Shown: positions 1-8,046 of the stretch, one piece after another
How the letters are laid out: every line of letters begins with the position of its first letter
Position numbering within the stretch: position 1 is the first letter of the stretch
Assembly (NCBI RefSeq): GCF_025506335.1
Contig: NZ_JANZYO010000002.1
Coordinates: forward strand, 590,272-654,271
Origin: Mumia quercus
GTDB lineage: Bacteria > Actinomycetota > Actinomycetes > Propionibacteriales > Nocardioidaceae
Length of the DNA stretch: 64,000 bases
Direction: 5' to 3'
Notes under the pieces: model-generated
The model's input: the letters and a program-made list of their open reading frames with translations, nothing else
Told to the model about the DNA's origin: nothing
Database searches by the model: none
Program-made: the position numbers and the translations under genes

Positions 1-555
1 ATCTTCGATACCGACCCGCAGGGCACGGTGTTCTCGCGCGACTGCTGCGAGTACCACGTCGAGACCCCGCTCGGCACCCGCCTGGTGGTCCTCGCGAACC
101 ACTTCAAGTCCAAGGGGTACTCCTCCCCCGGCGACCCGACCGGCGCCAAGCGCCGCGAACGGCAGGCGAGCCGGGTCGCGCGCATCGTCCGCTCGCTGCG
201 CAACGAGGGCTTCGACCACGTCGCGGTCACCGGCGACCTCAACGACGACCCGCAGAGCGCCGCGCTGGCCCCGCTGCTCGACCTCGACGGTCTCACCGAC
301 ATCAGCGCCCACCCCGACTTCGACTGGAACCACCGGCGGGGTACGTACGGGTCAGGGAACGAGAAGGACAAGATCGACTACATCCTGCTCTCCGACCCGT
401 TGTTCGCGAAGGTGACCGCCGGGGGCGTCTTCCGCAAGGGCGTGTGGCGCGGCGCGCGGACGAAGGACCCCTGGGAGATCTTCCCGACGCTCACCGCGAA
501 GGTCGAGGAGGCCTCCGACCACGCCGCGCTGTGGGCCGACCTCACCGGGGTGTGA
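1..555 (+). CDS. Endonuclease/exonuclease/phosphatase family protein, C-terminal part
   Basis: The reading frame is open from base 1, so the N-terminus lies outside the window; about 184 C-terminal residues are present. Signatures of the DNase I-like EEP fold are visible: NHFKSKG near base 100, GDLNDDP near 232-252, DKIDYILL near 367-390 and the terminal SDHAALWADL, whose Asp-His pair is the usual catalytic end motif. EEP enzymes cleave phosphodiesters of nucleic acids, lipids or small molecules. The substrate cannot be told from this half. The size and motif spacing resemble the nuclease module of secreted ExeM-like nucleases, but that is inference. It converges on the methyltransferase gene, and a hairpin spans both stop codons. 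Confidence 0.85.
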   Translation: MFDTDPQGTVFSRDCCEYHVETPLGTRLVVLANHFKSKGYSSPGDPTGAKRRERQASRVARIVRSLRNEGFDHVAVTGDLNDDPQSAALAPLLDLDGLTDISAHPDFDWNHRRGTYGSGNEKDKIDYILLSDPLFAKVTAGGVFRKGVWRGARTKDPWEIFPTLTAKVEEASDHAALWADLTGV

Positions 556-590
556 CCCCGGCGACGGTCGGCCCGGCGCAGGTCACACCC
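548..590. terminator. Hairpin spanning two convergent stop codons
   Basis: GGGTGTGACC (548-557) and GGTCACACCC (581-590) form a perfect 10-bp stem. The TGA of the upstream nuclease (553-555) and the TGA of the minus-strand methyltransferase (583-585) both lie inside the arms. No U-tract follows, which is common for actinobacterial intrinsic terminators. It is probably bidirectional. Confidence 0.55.
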
Positions 591-1422
591 TGTGCGCGGT
601 GAACAGCAGGTACTCCCAGAGCATCGCCCCGTCGCGGACACCGGAGCGCTCGGCGAGCGCCGCGAGCTCCGCGTCGAGCGCGGCCACCTTCTCCGGGTCG
701 TCGGCGATCGCCTTGTAGACCGCGATCGTCGGCCCGTACGTCGCCTTGAAGAAGTCCCGGAACTCCTCCCCGTCGGCGAACCGGTCGACCGCGAGCGTCT
801 GCACCGTCGCCTGGACGTCCTCGACGCGGTCGCCGAAGAGCGTACGGACGTGGTCGGCGTCGCCCCACAACGGCGGAGGCTGCGCCCCCGGCGGAGGCGG
901 CGGGGCGTACGGCTTCATCGTGGCGAACATCTGCCCGATGAAACCCTGCGGCGTCCAGCTCAGCAGCCCGATCGTGCCGCCCGGCCTGCACGCCCGGACG
1001 ATCTCGTCGGCCGTCTCCTGGTGATGGGGCGCGAACATCGCCCCGACGCACGACATCACCACGTCGTACGACGCGTCGTCGACGCCCAGGTGCTCGACGT
1101 CGTCCTCACGCCACCCGAGTGCGAGCCCTTCACGGTCCGCCTCCTGGCGGCCGGCGTCCAGGAGCTCAGGCGTGAGATCGCTCGCCGTGACCGTCGCACC
1201 GGCCCGTGCCGCCGGGAGCGCGGCGTTGCCGGACCCGGCACCCACGTCGAGGACGGTCGTACCGGGACCGATGCCGCAGGCGTCCACGAGGACGGGCCCG
1301 AGGCTCGCGATCACCTCCGTCGCCACCGCCGGGTAGTCCCCCATCGCCCACATCGCGCGGTGCTTCGCCTTGAGCGCGACGTCCTCGGGCGCGACCGGTG
1401 CTGCTGTCTTCTCGCTCGTCAT
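583..1422 (-). CDS. Class I SAM-dependent methyltransferase
   Basis: A 279-residue Rossmann-fold methyltransferase. Motif I, VLDVGAGSGN, is at residues 57-66. The post-I acidic strand, a DVVMSCVGAMFAPH segment and a GGTIGLLSWTP strand follow in the order seen in UbiE/COQ5-like and Methyltransf_11/25 enzymes. It transfers a methyl group from S-adenosylmethionine to an unidentified small molecule in the cytoplasm. The gene starts 95 bp from the start of a divergent HxlR-type regulator, which is the likely controller of this promoter (inference from arrangement). Confidence 0.8.
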   Translation of the reverse strand: MTSEKTAAPVAPEDVALKAKHRAMWAMGDYPAVATEVIASLGPVLVDACGIGPGTTVLDVGAGSGNAALPAARAGATVTASDLTPELLDAGRQEADREGLALGWREDDVEHLGVDDASYDVVMSCVGAMFAPHHQETADEIVRACRPGGTIGLLSWTPQGFIGQMFATMKPYAPPPPPGAQPPPLWGDADHVRTLFGDRVEDVQATVQTLAVDRFADGEEFRDFFKATYGPTIAVYKAIADDPEKVAALDAELAALAERSGVRDGAMLWEYLLFTAHRV

Positions 1423-1483
1423 GAGACGTTTCCCCCTTCGTTGTGCATGGGGTCGACGCTACGGACGGCCGGACAACGGGCCT

Positions 1484-1504
1484 AGTACGAGATCTGTACC
1501 GGTC
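1484..1504. promoter_or_regulatory. Candidate HxlR operator in divergent promoter
   Basis: The 95-bp gap between the divergent methyltransferase and HxlR genes contains GTAC-GAGATCT-GTAC, with AGATCT at its centre and a further GTAC just downstream. HxlR-type regulators bind short GTAC-flanked dyads in the promoters they control. This is a weak, position-based call. Confidence 0.3.
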
Positions 1505-1517
1505 GTACGCTGCACGG

Positions 1518-2195
1518 ATGGGGGCCTCGTACCGCCAATTCTGTCCCGTCGCGAAGGCCATGGAGCTGCTCGACGAGCGCTGGACCCTGCTTCTGGTCCG
1601 CGAGCTCGTCACGGGCAGCCAGCGCTTCAACGACCTGCGCCGCGGTCTTCCCCGCATGTCGCCGTCGCTGCTCTCCAAGCGGCTGCACCAGCTCGTCGCT
1701 GCGGGGATCGTCGACAAGCAGGTCGAGGGCAACGACGTCCGGTACGTCCTCACCCCTGCCGGCGCCGAGCTGCGCCAGGTCGTGGAGTCGGTGGGGACGT
1801 GGGGCGTCCGCTGGATCGGCACGCTCGGCGACGAGGACCTCGATCCCAAGCTCCTGATGTGGGACATGCACCGCAACGTCGACCTCAGCGCCGTCGACGA
1901 CCCGCCCGAGGTGGTGCACTTCGTCTTCGACGACGTCCGCGGACGTTCTCGGCGGTGGTGGATCGTGATCGAGCCCGACGAGACCGACGTGTGCGACATC
2001 GACCCCGAACGCCCGGTGTCGGTGACCGTCACCTCGGGGCTCCGGGACCTGACGCGCGTCTGGCGCGGGGACACTACCTGGGAGCGCGCCGTACGCAGCG
2101 GCGCCCTTCGCATCGAGGGCCCCACGACCCTCCGGCGCGCGGTGCCGGCGTGGTTCCCGCCGACCGGTCTCGCCAGCGTCGTCCGCCCCGCCTGA
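1518..2195 (+). CDS. HxlR-family winged-helix transcriptional regulator
   Basis: A 225-residue protein starting at ATG 1518; an upstream in-frame ATG at 1443 would add an unconserved extension. The start shows the HxlR signature: CPVAKAMELLDERWTLLLV at residues 9-27, with the conserved Cys near the start, then the DLRRGLPRMSPSLLSKRL recognition helix. Residues after about 100 form a larger C-terminal domain than in minimal (110-residue) HxlR proteins, as in PadR/HxlR-like regulators with a sensor part. Divergent to the methyltransferase gene, its probable target. Effector unknown. Confidence 0.85.
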   Translation: MGASYRQFCPVAKAMELLDERWTLLLVRELVTGSQRFNDLRRGLPRMSPSLLSKRLHQLVAAGIVDKQVEGNDVRYVLTPAGAELRQVVESVGTWGVRWIGTLGDEDLDPKLLMWDMHRNVDLSAVDDPPEVVHFVFDDVRGRSRRWWIVIEPDETDVCDIDPERPVSVTVTSGLRDLTRVWRGDTTWERAVRSGALRIEGPTTLRRAVPAWFPPTGLASVVRPA

Positions 2196-2197
2196 GC

Positions 2198-2579
2198 GGT
2201 CTCGATACGCCCTCGCCCACCCAGAGATGGCTGGTCGAGTAGCGGGCGAGGCGCTAGCCGAGCCCGCGTATCGAGACCCACCACCAGGTCTCGATACGCC
2301 CTCGCCCAGCGGCTCGGACTACTCGACCAGCGGGACCTGGCTGGTCGAGTAGCGGGCGAGGCGCTAGCCGAGCCCACGTATCGAGACCCACCAGGTCTCG
2401 ATACGCCCTCGCCCAGCGGCTCGGACTACTCGACCAGCGGAACCTGGCTGGTCGAGTAGCGGGCGAGGCGCTAGCCGAGCCCACGTATCGAGACCCACCA
2501 CCAGGTCTCGATACGCCCTCGCCCAGCGGCTCGGACTACTCGACCACCCAGAAGGTTGCCGGCTCGGACTACTCGACCA
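2198..2579. repeat. Array of palindromic intergenic repeats (seven full or near-full units plus fragment)
   Basis: Two related units alternate head to head. Unit A begins GGTCTCGATACGCCCTCG and ends CTACTCGACCA: copies at 2287-2329, 2394-2436 and 2504-2546, truncated at 2198-2220, with a 3' fragment at 2561-2579. Unit B is an inverted relative beginning TGGTCGAGTAGCGGGCGAG and ending CGTATCGAGACC: copies at 2232-2278, 2342-2388 and 2449-2495. A-B pairs recur with a period of 107-110 bp. Each A/B pair could fold into a long hairpin. There is no coding content in this 395-bp gap. It resembles REP/BIME-type palindromic elements rather than CRISPR (inverted units, no unique spacers). Confidence 0.9.
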
Positions 2580-2590
2580 CCCAGAGGGGG

Positions 2591-3646
2591 CTACTCCGGC
2601 TCGGAGGCTGACTTCCCTCGGCTCTCTCGGAGTCGACGCCCTCGGGCGACGTCCTCCTCGTGCTTGGCCGCGGCCTTGTCACTCTTCTTCGTGTCGCGCG
2701 GCGGGAGCTGGATCGTCTCCTCGGCCGCGATCCCGCCCTGCAGCTGGCGACCGCGCTCCAGCTCGGCGTCGAGCTCGGCGCCGAAGAGGAGGGCCAGATT
2801 GGTGATCCACAGCCACAGCAGGAAGACGACAACGCCCGCCAGCGACCCGTACGTCCGGTTGTAGTTGGAGAAGTTCGCCACGTAGAAGCCGAAAGCGACC
2901 GAGGCGATGATCCAGACGACGATGGCGACGACGGCACCGACGCTGAGCCACCGGAACTTCGGCTGGCGGACGTTCGGCGTCGCGTAGTAGAGGATCGCGA
3001 TCACGAGGATCACGGCGAACAGCATCACGGGCCACTTGGCGATGTTCCAGACGGTGACCGCCGTCTCCCCCAGCCCGACGGCGTCGCCGACGGCCTGGGC
3101 AGCGGGTCCGGTCAGGACGAGCGCCAGCGCGACCAGCGCGCACAGCACCACGGTGATCAGCGTGACGAGGAGCATGACGGGGCGCAGCTTCCAGATCGGC
3201 CTGCCCTCGTCGATCTCGTACACGCGGTTCATCGCCCGGCCGAAGGCCCCCACGTACCCCGACGCCGACCACAGCGCCACCGCCAGGCCCAGCACGAACG
3301 CCAGACCGGCGCCGCTCCCCTCGCTCAGCTGGACGAGGGTCGGCTCCACGGTGTCGGCCGCCGAGTTCGCCCCGACGTCACGCAGGACACCGAGCAGGGT
3401 GTCGACGGTCTCGCGGCCCTGCCCGAAGAGTCCGACCAGCGAGAGCAGCGCGATCATCATCGGGAACAGCGCGAGGACCGAGTAGTACGTCAGCGCGGCG
3501 GCGAGGTCGAGGCACTCGTCCTCGGAGAACTCGCGCAGCGCCTTGCGCACCACGTACGTCCACGACGGCTTCGTGATGTCGGTCGGCGACTCGGGCTTGC
3601 TCGGGTCGTCGGGGTGCGGAGGGTGCTCCGGCCGGGCTCCGGTCAT
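2591..3646 (-). CDS. YihY/BrkB-family integral membrane protein
   Basis: A 351-residue polytopic membrane protein. The family hallmark LAAALTYYSVLALFPMMIAL begins near residue 48. It is followed by GYVGAFGRAMNRVYEIDEGR and a PNVRQPKFRWLSVGAVVA segment, and about six hydrophobic helices. The family was once called ribonuclease BN in error; its transport or envelope role is not established. The C-terminal tail is charged and cytosolic in appearance. Its ATG overlaps the stop of the upstream YtxH-like gene by four bases (ATGA), so the two are probably translationally coupled. Confidence 0.85.
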   Translation of the reverse strand: MTGARPEHPPHPDDPSKPESPTDITKPSWTYVVRKALREFSEDECLDLAAALTYYSVLALFPMMIALLSLVGLFGQGRETVDTLLGVLRDVGANSAADTVEPTLVQLSEGSGAGLAFVLGLAVALWSASGYVGAFGRAMNRVYEIDEGRPIWKLRPVMLLVTLITVVLCALVALALVLTGPAAQAVGDAVGLGETAVTVWNIAKWPVMLFAVILVIAILYYATPNVRQPKFRWLSVGAVVAIVVWIIASVAFGFYVANFSNYNRTYGSLAGVVVFLLWLWITNLALLFGAELDAELERGRQLQGGIAAEETIQLPPRDTKKSDKAAAKHEEDVARGRRLRESRGKSASEPE

Positions 3647-4038
3647 CCGGCCTGGCCCGTGGTCGACCGACTGCCCGAAGGGCTCGTAGAGCCGGTCGAG
3701 GACGTCGACGGACTCGTCGAGCTCGCGGAGCCGGTCGAGGGCGTCGAGCTGGTCGAGGACGTCGAGGACGTCGGGGACGCGGCGTGCTCGCCGCCGTCGT
3801 CCTTGCGGTGAGTCACCTTGCCGACGGTGTCCTTCGCGGTCTGGGTGACCTTCTCCTGGACCTCAGGAGCCTTCTCCTTGGCGAAGTCCTGGGCGTCGCT
3901 CACCTTCTGCTGGACCGTGGGGTCGTTCCACATGCTCCGGGCCCTGCCCTTGATCTGCTCGAAGCGCTCCCTGCCGTCGCGCGTCCCGAGGACGTAACCC
4001 ACGGCGAGACCTCCGAGGAGAGCCAGCTTTCCCTTCAT
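3643..4038 (-). CDS. YtxH-like membrane-associated protein with Ser/Thr-rich tail
   Basis: A 131-residue protein. ATG 4038 is preceded by a GAAAGGGAA ribosome-binding site; longer in-frame starts lack support. It opens with MKGKLALLGGLAVGYVLGTR, a single short transmembrane segment followed by GTRDGRERFEQIKGRA, a layout typical of YtxH/general-stress small membrane proteins. An amphipathic helical middle (residues 35-75) leads to a low-complexity Ser/Thr/Pro/Gly tail encoded by imperfect GTCGAG/GAGGAC hexamer repeats (about 3665-3780). The tail may be O-glycosylated or simply repeat-expanded; this is inference. It is the first gene of a coupled pair with the YihY-type gene. Confidence 0.7.
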   Translation of the reverse strand: MKGKLALLGGLAVGYVLGTRDGRERFEQIKGRARSMWNDPTVQQKVSDAQDFAKEKAPEVQEKVTQTAKDTVGKVTHRKDDGGEHAASPTSSTSSTSSTPSTGSASSTSPSTSSTGSTSPSGSRSTTGQAG

Positions 4039-4187
4039 CACGTTCCCTTTCGTCAGGTGTGCGTTCCCCTGTCGGGTACCCGATCGACCGGACTTCAACC
4101 CATGCACGGGGACGGGGGTAGGAGGGGAGCCGCGGAGTCCCTAGGCTGGGCGACAAGCCGACGTCATCCAGCCCCCAGGAGAATCCG

Positions 4188-4967
4188 TTGCGCCTGCCGT
4201 TCCGTCAGCGACCCGAAGATGCCCCGTCTCCCGAGCCCGTCACCGACCACCCCACGCCCGAGGATCCGCAGGACGAACCCGACGCCACCGAGCCCGTCGG
4301 CGTCGACGGCCTCGACCGGCTTCCGAAGGTCTCCGTGGCCAACCTCACGTGCGAGCCACCGGTGCAGATCGCGGGACGGGTCCGTGTGCTCCACCCGGTG
4401 ACGGTCGGCGCGTACACCTACCTCACGTCAGGCCTGATCAAGACGACCGGTTCGATCGGGCGCTACTGCTCGATCGGCCCCGACGTCGCGATCGGCCACC
4501 CCGAGCACCCGATCGAGTGGCTCAGCACCTCGCCGTTCCAGTACAACCCGCAGCGGTTCGGGTGGCACCCGACCGCTCAGGAGTTCCCCGCGGCCGAGAC
4601 CCGCGCCGCCGGCGGCAACGAGTGGCGAGGCGGACCGTTCGCGATCGGCAACGACGTCTGGATCGGCGTCAACGTGACGATCCTGCGCGGCGTCACCATC
4701 GGTGACGGCGCCATCGTCGCCGCGGGCGCGGTCGTCACCAAGGACGTCGCGCCGTACACGATCGTGGGTGGGGTCCCGGCACGGCCGATCCGTCAGCGCT
4801 TCGACGACGCCACGGTCGAGCGTCTGCTCGCGTCGCGGTGGTGGGAGTTCAGCCCCAACCAGCTGAGCGGCGTCCCGGTCACCGACGTGCACGCGTCGCT
4901 GGACGCCCTCGAGGAGCTGCGCGCGTCCGGGGTGTCGGCGTACGAGTCCGAGCCGGTTCACCTCTGA
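4188..4967 (+). CDS. Hexapeptide-repeat acetyltransferase (CatB/Vat-like)
   Basis: A 259-residue left-handed beta-helix acyltransferase. A TTG start at 4188 is chosen because AGGAGA lies seven bases upstream. Residues 1-45 are an acidic, Pro-rich extension absent from typical 210-residue family members. Hexapeptide turns are visible from [13 protein letters not shown] through [16 protein letters not shown], and again in [20 protein letters not shown]. The catalytic-type His lies in [16 protein letters not shown]. The C-terminal helix [16 protein letters not shown] is characteristic of xenobiotic and streptogramin-type acetyltransferases, which use acetyl-CoA. No resistance context is seen, so a sugar or surface substrate is equally possible. 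Confidence 0.85.
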   Translation: MRLPFRQRPEDAPSPEPVTDHPTPEDPQDEPDATEPVGVDGLDRLPKVSVANLTCEPPVQIAGRVRVLHPVTVGAYTYLTSGLIKTTGSIGRYCSIGPDVAIGHPEHPIEWLSTSPFQYNPQRFGWHPTAQEFPAAETRAAGGNEWRGGPFAIGNDVWIGVNVTILRGVTIGDGAIVAAGAVVTKDVAPYTIVGGVPARPIRQRFDDATVERLLASRWWEFSPNQLSGVPVTDVHASLDALEELRASGVSAYESEPVHL

Positions 4968-4993
4968 ACGAGGGTTTCGTAGGATCGGGGGCT

Positions 4994-5278
4994 GTGACCT
5001 CCGAGACCGCTCACCGTCCCGCCGTGCCTCGGCGGACGTGGCTCGGCGTGACCTTCGCCATGATCGCGGTGGTCTCGTTCGTCGCCTGCGCGACCGCGGT
5101 GGCCGCGAGCGACTGGCTGGCGGCGGGCCGCCGCGCCGCGTTCGGCGCCTTCTTCGTGCTCTACACGGTGGGCCACTTCCGGTGGCCGCACACGCGCTGG
5201 CCGAAGCACGGCGAGCGCGCCGCGGCGACGCTCGTGGTCGGCTACCTGTGCTGTGTCGCTCTCGCGATGATCGACTGA
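4994..5278 (+). CDS. Small membrane protein, unknown function
   Basis: 94 residues from GTG 4994. There are three hydrophobic segments: VTFAMIAVVSFVACATAVA, a middle helix AAFGAFFVLYTVGHF, and TLVVGYLCCVALAMI at the end. A basic loop, RWPHTRWPKHGERA, separates the last two. No recognised domain. It follows the acetyltransferase gene by 26 bp on the same strand and may be co-transcribed. Confidence 0.6.
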   Translation: MTSETAHRPAVPRRTWLGVTFAMIAVVSFVACATAVAASDWLAAGRRAAFGAFFVLYTVGHFRWPHTRWPKHGERAAATLVVGYLCCVALAMID

Positions 5279-5289
5279 GCGACGCAGCC

Positions 5290-5508
5290 TTACGGAACCG
5301 GTTTGGTCTGGCCCGCGTACTCGGCGGGCAGGGCGTCTCCCTGCTCGGTCGGGATCGTCTCGGACTCCGGGTCCACGAGGTACCACGCCTCCGGTCCCGC
5401 ACCTGCCCCACCGAGGATCAGCACGTAGCCGTCCGCGTCGGGCTCCACGTCGTTCCACACCTGGTTGGCGTACTCCAAGGGGCCGCCGAACGTCACCACC
5501 ATCGCCAT
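5290..5508 (-). CDS. Hypothetical 72-residue protein
   Basis: A short acidic protein beginning MAMVVTFGGPLEYANQVW and containing DADGYVLILGGAGAGPEAW. The codon pattern fits the local high third-position GC. No family is recognised. It is divergent from the lactate dehydrogenase gene (70 bp apart) and convergent with the preceding membrane-protein gene. Confidence 0.45.
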   Translation of the reverse strand: MAMVVTFGGPLEYANQVWNDVEPDADGYVLILGGAGAGPEAWYLVDPESETIPTEQGDALPAEYAGQTKPVP

Positions 5509-5578
5509 GCGACGACCGTAGTACCGCCGGACGATTCGCGCGCTGCGGAGCACGTCAGCCGATGACAGACTCGTCAGC

Positions 5579-6556
5579 ATGGCCGAGCAGTCGCGGGGGA
5601 CCAAGATCGCGGTCTGCGGAGCGGGGTCCGTCGGCAGCACCGTCGCGTACGCCGCGGTCCTGCGCGGTCTGGCCGACGAGATCGTCCTGTACGACATCGC
5701 GACCGGGCTCGTCGCGGCCCAGGCAGGCGACCTCAACGACGGCGCCGCCTTCGCCCCACCGACCACGATCGTCGGCAGCGACGACCCGGCGGCGTGCGCC
5801 GGTGCCGACATCGTCGTCATGACCGCGGGCGCGCGCCAGAAGCCCGGCCAGACGCGGCTCGACCTCGCCGAGGTCAACGTCGGCATCACCCGCAGCGTCC
5901 TCGGCGCCGTGCGCGAGCACGCCCCGGACGCCCTCTACGTCATCGTCACCAACCCGTGCGACGTCCTCACCTACGCGGCCATCGGGTTGCTCGATCTGCC
6001 GCCAGGTCGTGTGTTCGGGTCCGGGACGGTCCTCGACACGGCACGGCTGCGCTACCTGCTGTCCCGTCGGCTGCACGTCTCAACCCGCAGCGTTCACGCC
6101 GTGGTCGCCGGCGAGCACGGCGACAGCGAGATCGTGCTGTGGTCGTCGGCGAACGTGGGCGGCGTGCCGCTGGGGTCGTACGACGTCGAGGGTCGGGCGA
6201 TCACGGCGTCGTCGTACGACGAGATCCGCGACACCGTCGCCAAGTCGGCGTACTCGGTGATCGAGGGCAAGGGCGCCACCAACTACGCGATCGGCCTCGC
6301 GATGGCCGACATCATGGCGGCAGTGCTGAGGGACGAGCACCGCTTCCTGCCGGTCTCCACGCTGCTGACGGGCCAGTACGGGATCAGCGACGTCTGCCTG
6401 TCCGCTCCGTGCGTCGTGGGCGCGGACGGCGCAGCGGGCCCTGCCGTGCTGCCGCTCGACGAGACCGACCTTGCCGGACTGCGCGCTTCCGCAGAGGCGT
6501 TGCGTGCTCAGAACCGCGCCCTCGGACTCCCGTCGCTCGTCTCCTCGACCGGCTGA
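5579..6556 (+). CDS. ldh: L-lactate dehydrogenase (LDH/MDH superfamily)
   Basis: A 325-residue NAD-dependent 2-hydroxyacid dehydrogenase. The Rossmann motif GAGSVGS is at residues 14-20 and the NAD-binding Asp is in VLYDI. The active-site loop GARQKPGQTR (84-93) carries Gln87 at the position that selects lactate; malate dehydrogenases have Arg there. Arg93, the substrate Arg in DTARLR (153-158) and the catalytic His180 in AGEHGDSE are present. It interconverts pyruvate and L-lactate with NADH/NAD+. The gene stands alone, 3 bp from the convergent FUSC gene. Confidence is high for the superfamily and good for LDH over MDH. Confidence 0.9.
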   Translation: MAEQSRGTKIAVCGAGSVGSTVAYAAVLRGLADEIVLYDIATGLVAAQAGDLNDGAAFAPPTTIVGSDDPAACAGADIVVMTAGARQKPGQTRLDLAEVNVGITRSVLGAVREHAPDALYVIVTNPCDVLTYAAIGLLDLPPGRVFGSGTVLDTARLRYLLSRRLHVSTRSVHAVVAGEHGDSEIVLWSSANVGGVPLGSYDVEGRAITASSYDEIRDTVAKSAYSVIEGKGATNYAIGLAMADIMAAVLRDEHRFLPVSTLLTGQYGISDVCLSAPCVVGADGAAGPAVLPLDETDLAGLRASAEALRAQNRALGLPSLVSSTG

Positions 6557-6559
6557 GCG

Positions 6560-7699
6560 TCAGGACGTGCCACGGACCTCGAGGGCCCGGTCGACCTGCG
6601 CCTGCGTCATGCCCGTCGCGTAGAGGAGATCGGAGGCGAGCGCGCGCACCTGGGCGACCACGGCGGCGTCGTTGATCGTCGCGGCGCTCGGCAGCGCCAC
6701 CGTCGCCATCCGCGCCGCCTCGATGAGCTTGCTGCGCGCGTCGTCGTACGCGTCGGCGACGGCGATGTCGTCGGCGAAGATGCCGACGGCCTCCTGGAGC
6801 AGGCTGACCGCTTCCGGCATGCCAGGGAAGGAGTGCTCGCCGCGCCGCAGCATCGTGTGGACGCGGCGGGCGAGCACGCGGGTGTCGCGCGCGGCGTTGT
6901 CGACGTCGCGGATGGCGACGACATAGCGCTCGACGTGACTGCGCTGGCGCCATCGCAGCGGCGAGTAGCGGGCGATCTCGTCCGCGCTGGAGATCGTCGT
7001 CGCCAGGCTCTCGATCGCTGGCTGGAGCCCTCGCACCTGCTGAAGCGCCGTCCACGCGGGCCCGGCGTCCTCGAGACGCAGCGCCAGCTCGATGCCGCGC
7101 AGCGCCTGGTCGAGCGTACGGAGGACGGCCTGCATCTCACGGTTGGCGCGACGCGCAGGGTTGCCGGGGATGAGCAGCGCCATCGCGAGCCCGACAAGAC
7201 CACCGACCACCGCGTCCACGAACCGGATGACGGCCGGGTTGCCGGCGGTCACCGGCAGGATCGCGGCCAGCAGGCTCGCCGACGTCGCCGCCTGCGTACG
7301 GGCGAGGCCTCGCAGCCCGAGGAACGTCGCCGAGACGGAGGCGAGGGCGACGATCACGCCGATCTGCCACCAGCCACGGCCGATCAGCGAGATCAGCGAC
7401 TCTCCGACGAGCACGCCGACCGAGACGCCGACGAACAGCTCGAGCATGATCTGCCGGCGACCGCCCGTGCCGGCGTAGATCACGAGGATCGCCGCGACGG
7501 GTGCGAAGAACGGCTGCTGGTGACCGATGACGTCGTGGGCGATCACCCAGGCGATCGCCGCACCGAGCGACACCTGGGCGATCGACGTCAGCTGTGCGCG
7601 CACCCATCTCAGGCGGGCGCGCACCGCGACCGGCATCCGGGAACCGCGCACGTCCGCGGCGTCACCGATGCGGGCGAGGAATCCCTGCTCGCGAGCCAT
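6560..7699 (-). CDS. FUSC / aromatic acid exporter-like membrane protein
   Basis: 379 residues from ATG 7699, preceded by GGGAGGAG. After a short cytosolic lead, the N-terminal half has about six hydrophobic helices (AQVSLGAAIAWVIAHDV, FFAPVAAILVIYAGTGG, ELFVGVSVGVLVGESL and so on), matching the fusaric-acid-resistance/ArAE fold. The C-terminal half is a soluble helical domain. Such proteins are linked to efflux of aromatic acids, but here no membrane-fusion partner lies nearby. Upstream on the same strand is a GroES-like gene, 26 bp away. Confidence 0.75.
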   Translation of the reverse strand: MAREQGFLARIGDAADVRGSRMPVAVRARLRWVRAQLTSIAQVSLGAAIAWVIAHDVIGHQQPFFAPVAAILVIYAGTGGRRQIMLELFVGVSVGVLVGESLISLIGRGWWQIGVIVALASVSATFLGLRGLARTQAATSASLLAAILPVTAGNPAVIRFVDAVVGGLVGLAMALLIPGNPARRANREMQAVLRTLDQALRGIELALRLEDAGPAWTALQQVRGLQPAIESLATTISSADEIARYSPLRWRQRSHVERYVVAIRDVDNAARDTRVLARRVHTMLRRGEHSFPGMPEAVSLLQEAVGIFADDIAVADAYDDARSKLIEAARMATVALPSAATINDAAVVAQVRALASDLLYATGMTQAQVDRALEVRGTS

Positions 7700-7725
7700 C
7701 GGCTCCTCCCTGTGCCGACCAGGGC

Positions 7726-8046
7726 CTAGAGGTAGAGCCCGGTGTGGTCGTCGTCGATGCGTTCGGCCGCCACCGCGTGCAGGTCGCGCTCGCGCAGCAG
7801 GATGAAGTCTTTGCCGCGCACCTCGACCTCGGCCCGCTCGTCGGGGTCGAAGAGGACCCGGTCGCCGATCTGGACCGTACGGACGCTGCTGCCGACCGCC
7901 TCCACCCTCGCCCACGAGAGGCGTCGACCGAGAGCAGCCGTCGCCGGGATGACGATGCCGCCGGAGGACCGCCGGTCGCCGGCGTCAGGGTCGATCGACA
8001 CCAGGAGCCGGTCGTGGAGCATCCGGATGGGAAGCCCGTCGGCCAT
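7726..8046 (-). CDS. GroES-like (Cpn10 fold) protein without adjacent groEL
   Basis: 106 residues. The Cpn10 fold is visible from IRMLHDRLLVSID, then a mobile-loop-like stretch ending in GGIVIP, then VGDRVLF-type text (IGDRVLFDPD) and the closing KDFILLRERDL strand. True GroES is about 97 residues and co-operonic with groEL; here neither is true. The VKVGDRVLF region has VQIGDRVLF and the roof loop is short. It may modulate a chaperonin or be a repurposed Cpn10 domain. It follows the DUF3618 gene directly, with the start one base after that gene's region ends, suggesting co-transcription. Confidence 0.75.
   Translation of the reverse strand: MADGLPIRMLHDRLLVSIDPDAGDRRSSGGIVIPATAALGRRLSWARVEAVGSSVRTVQIGDRVLFDPDERAEVEVRGKDFILLRERDLHAVAAERIDDDHTGLYL

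Noticed and set aside
2198..2579. Possible CRISPR array
   Set aside because: Units alternate in orientation, are palindromic, and the intervals are 4-15 bp or repeat parts rather than unique ~30-40-bp spacers. No cas genes nearby.
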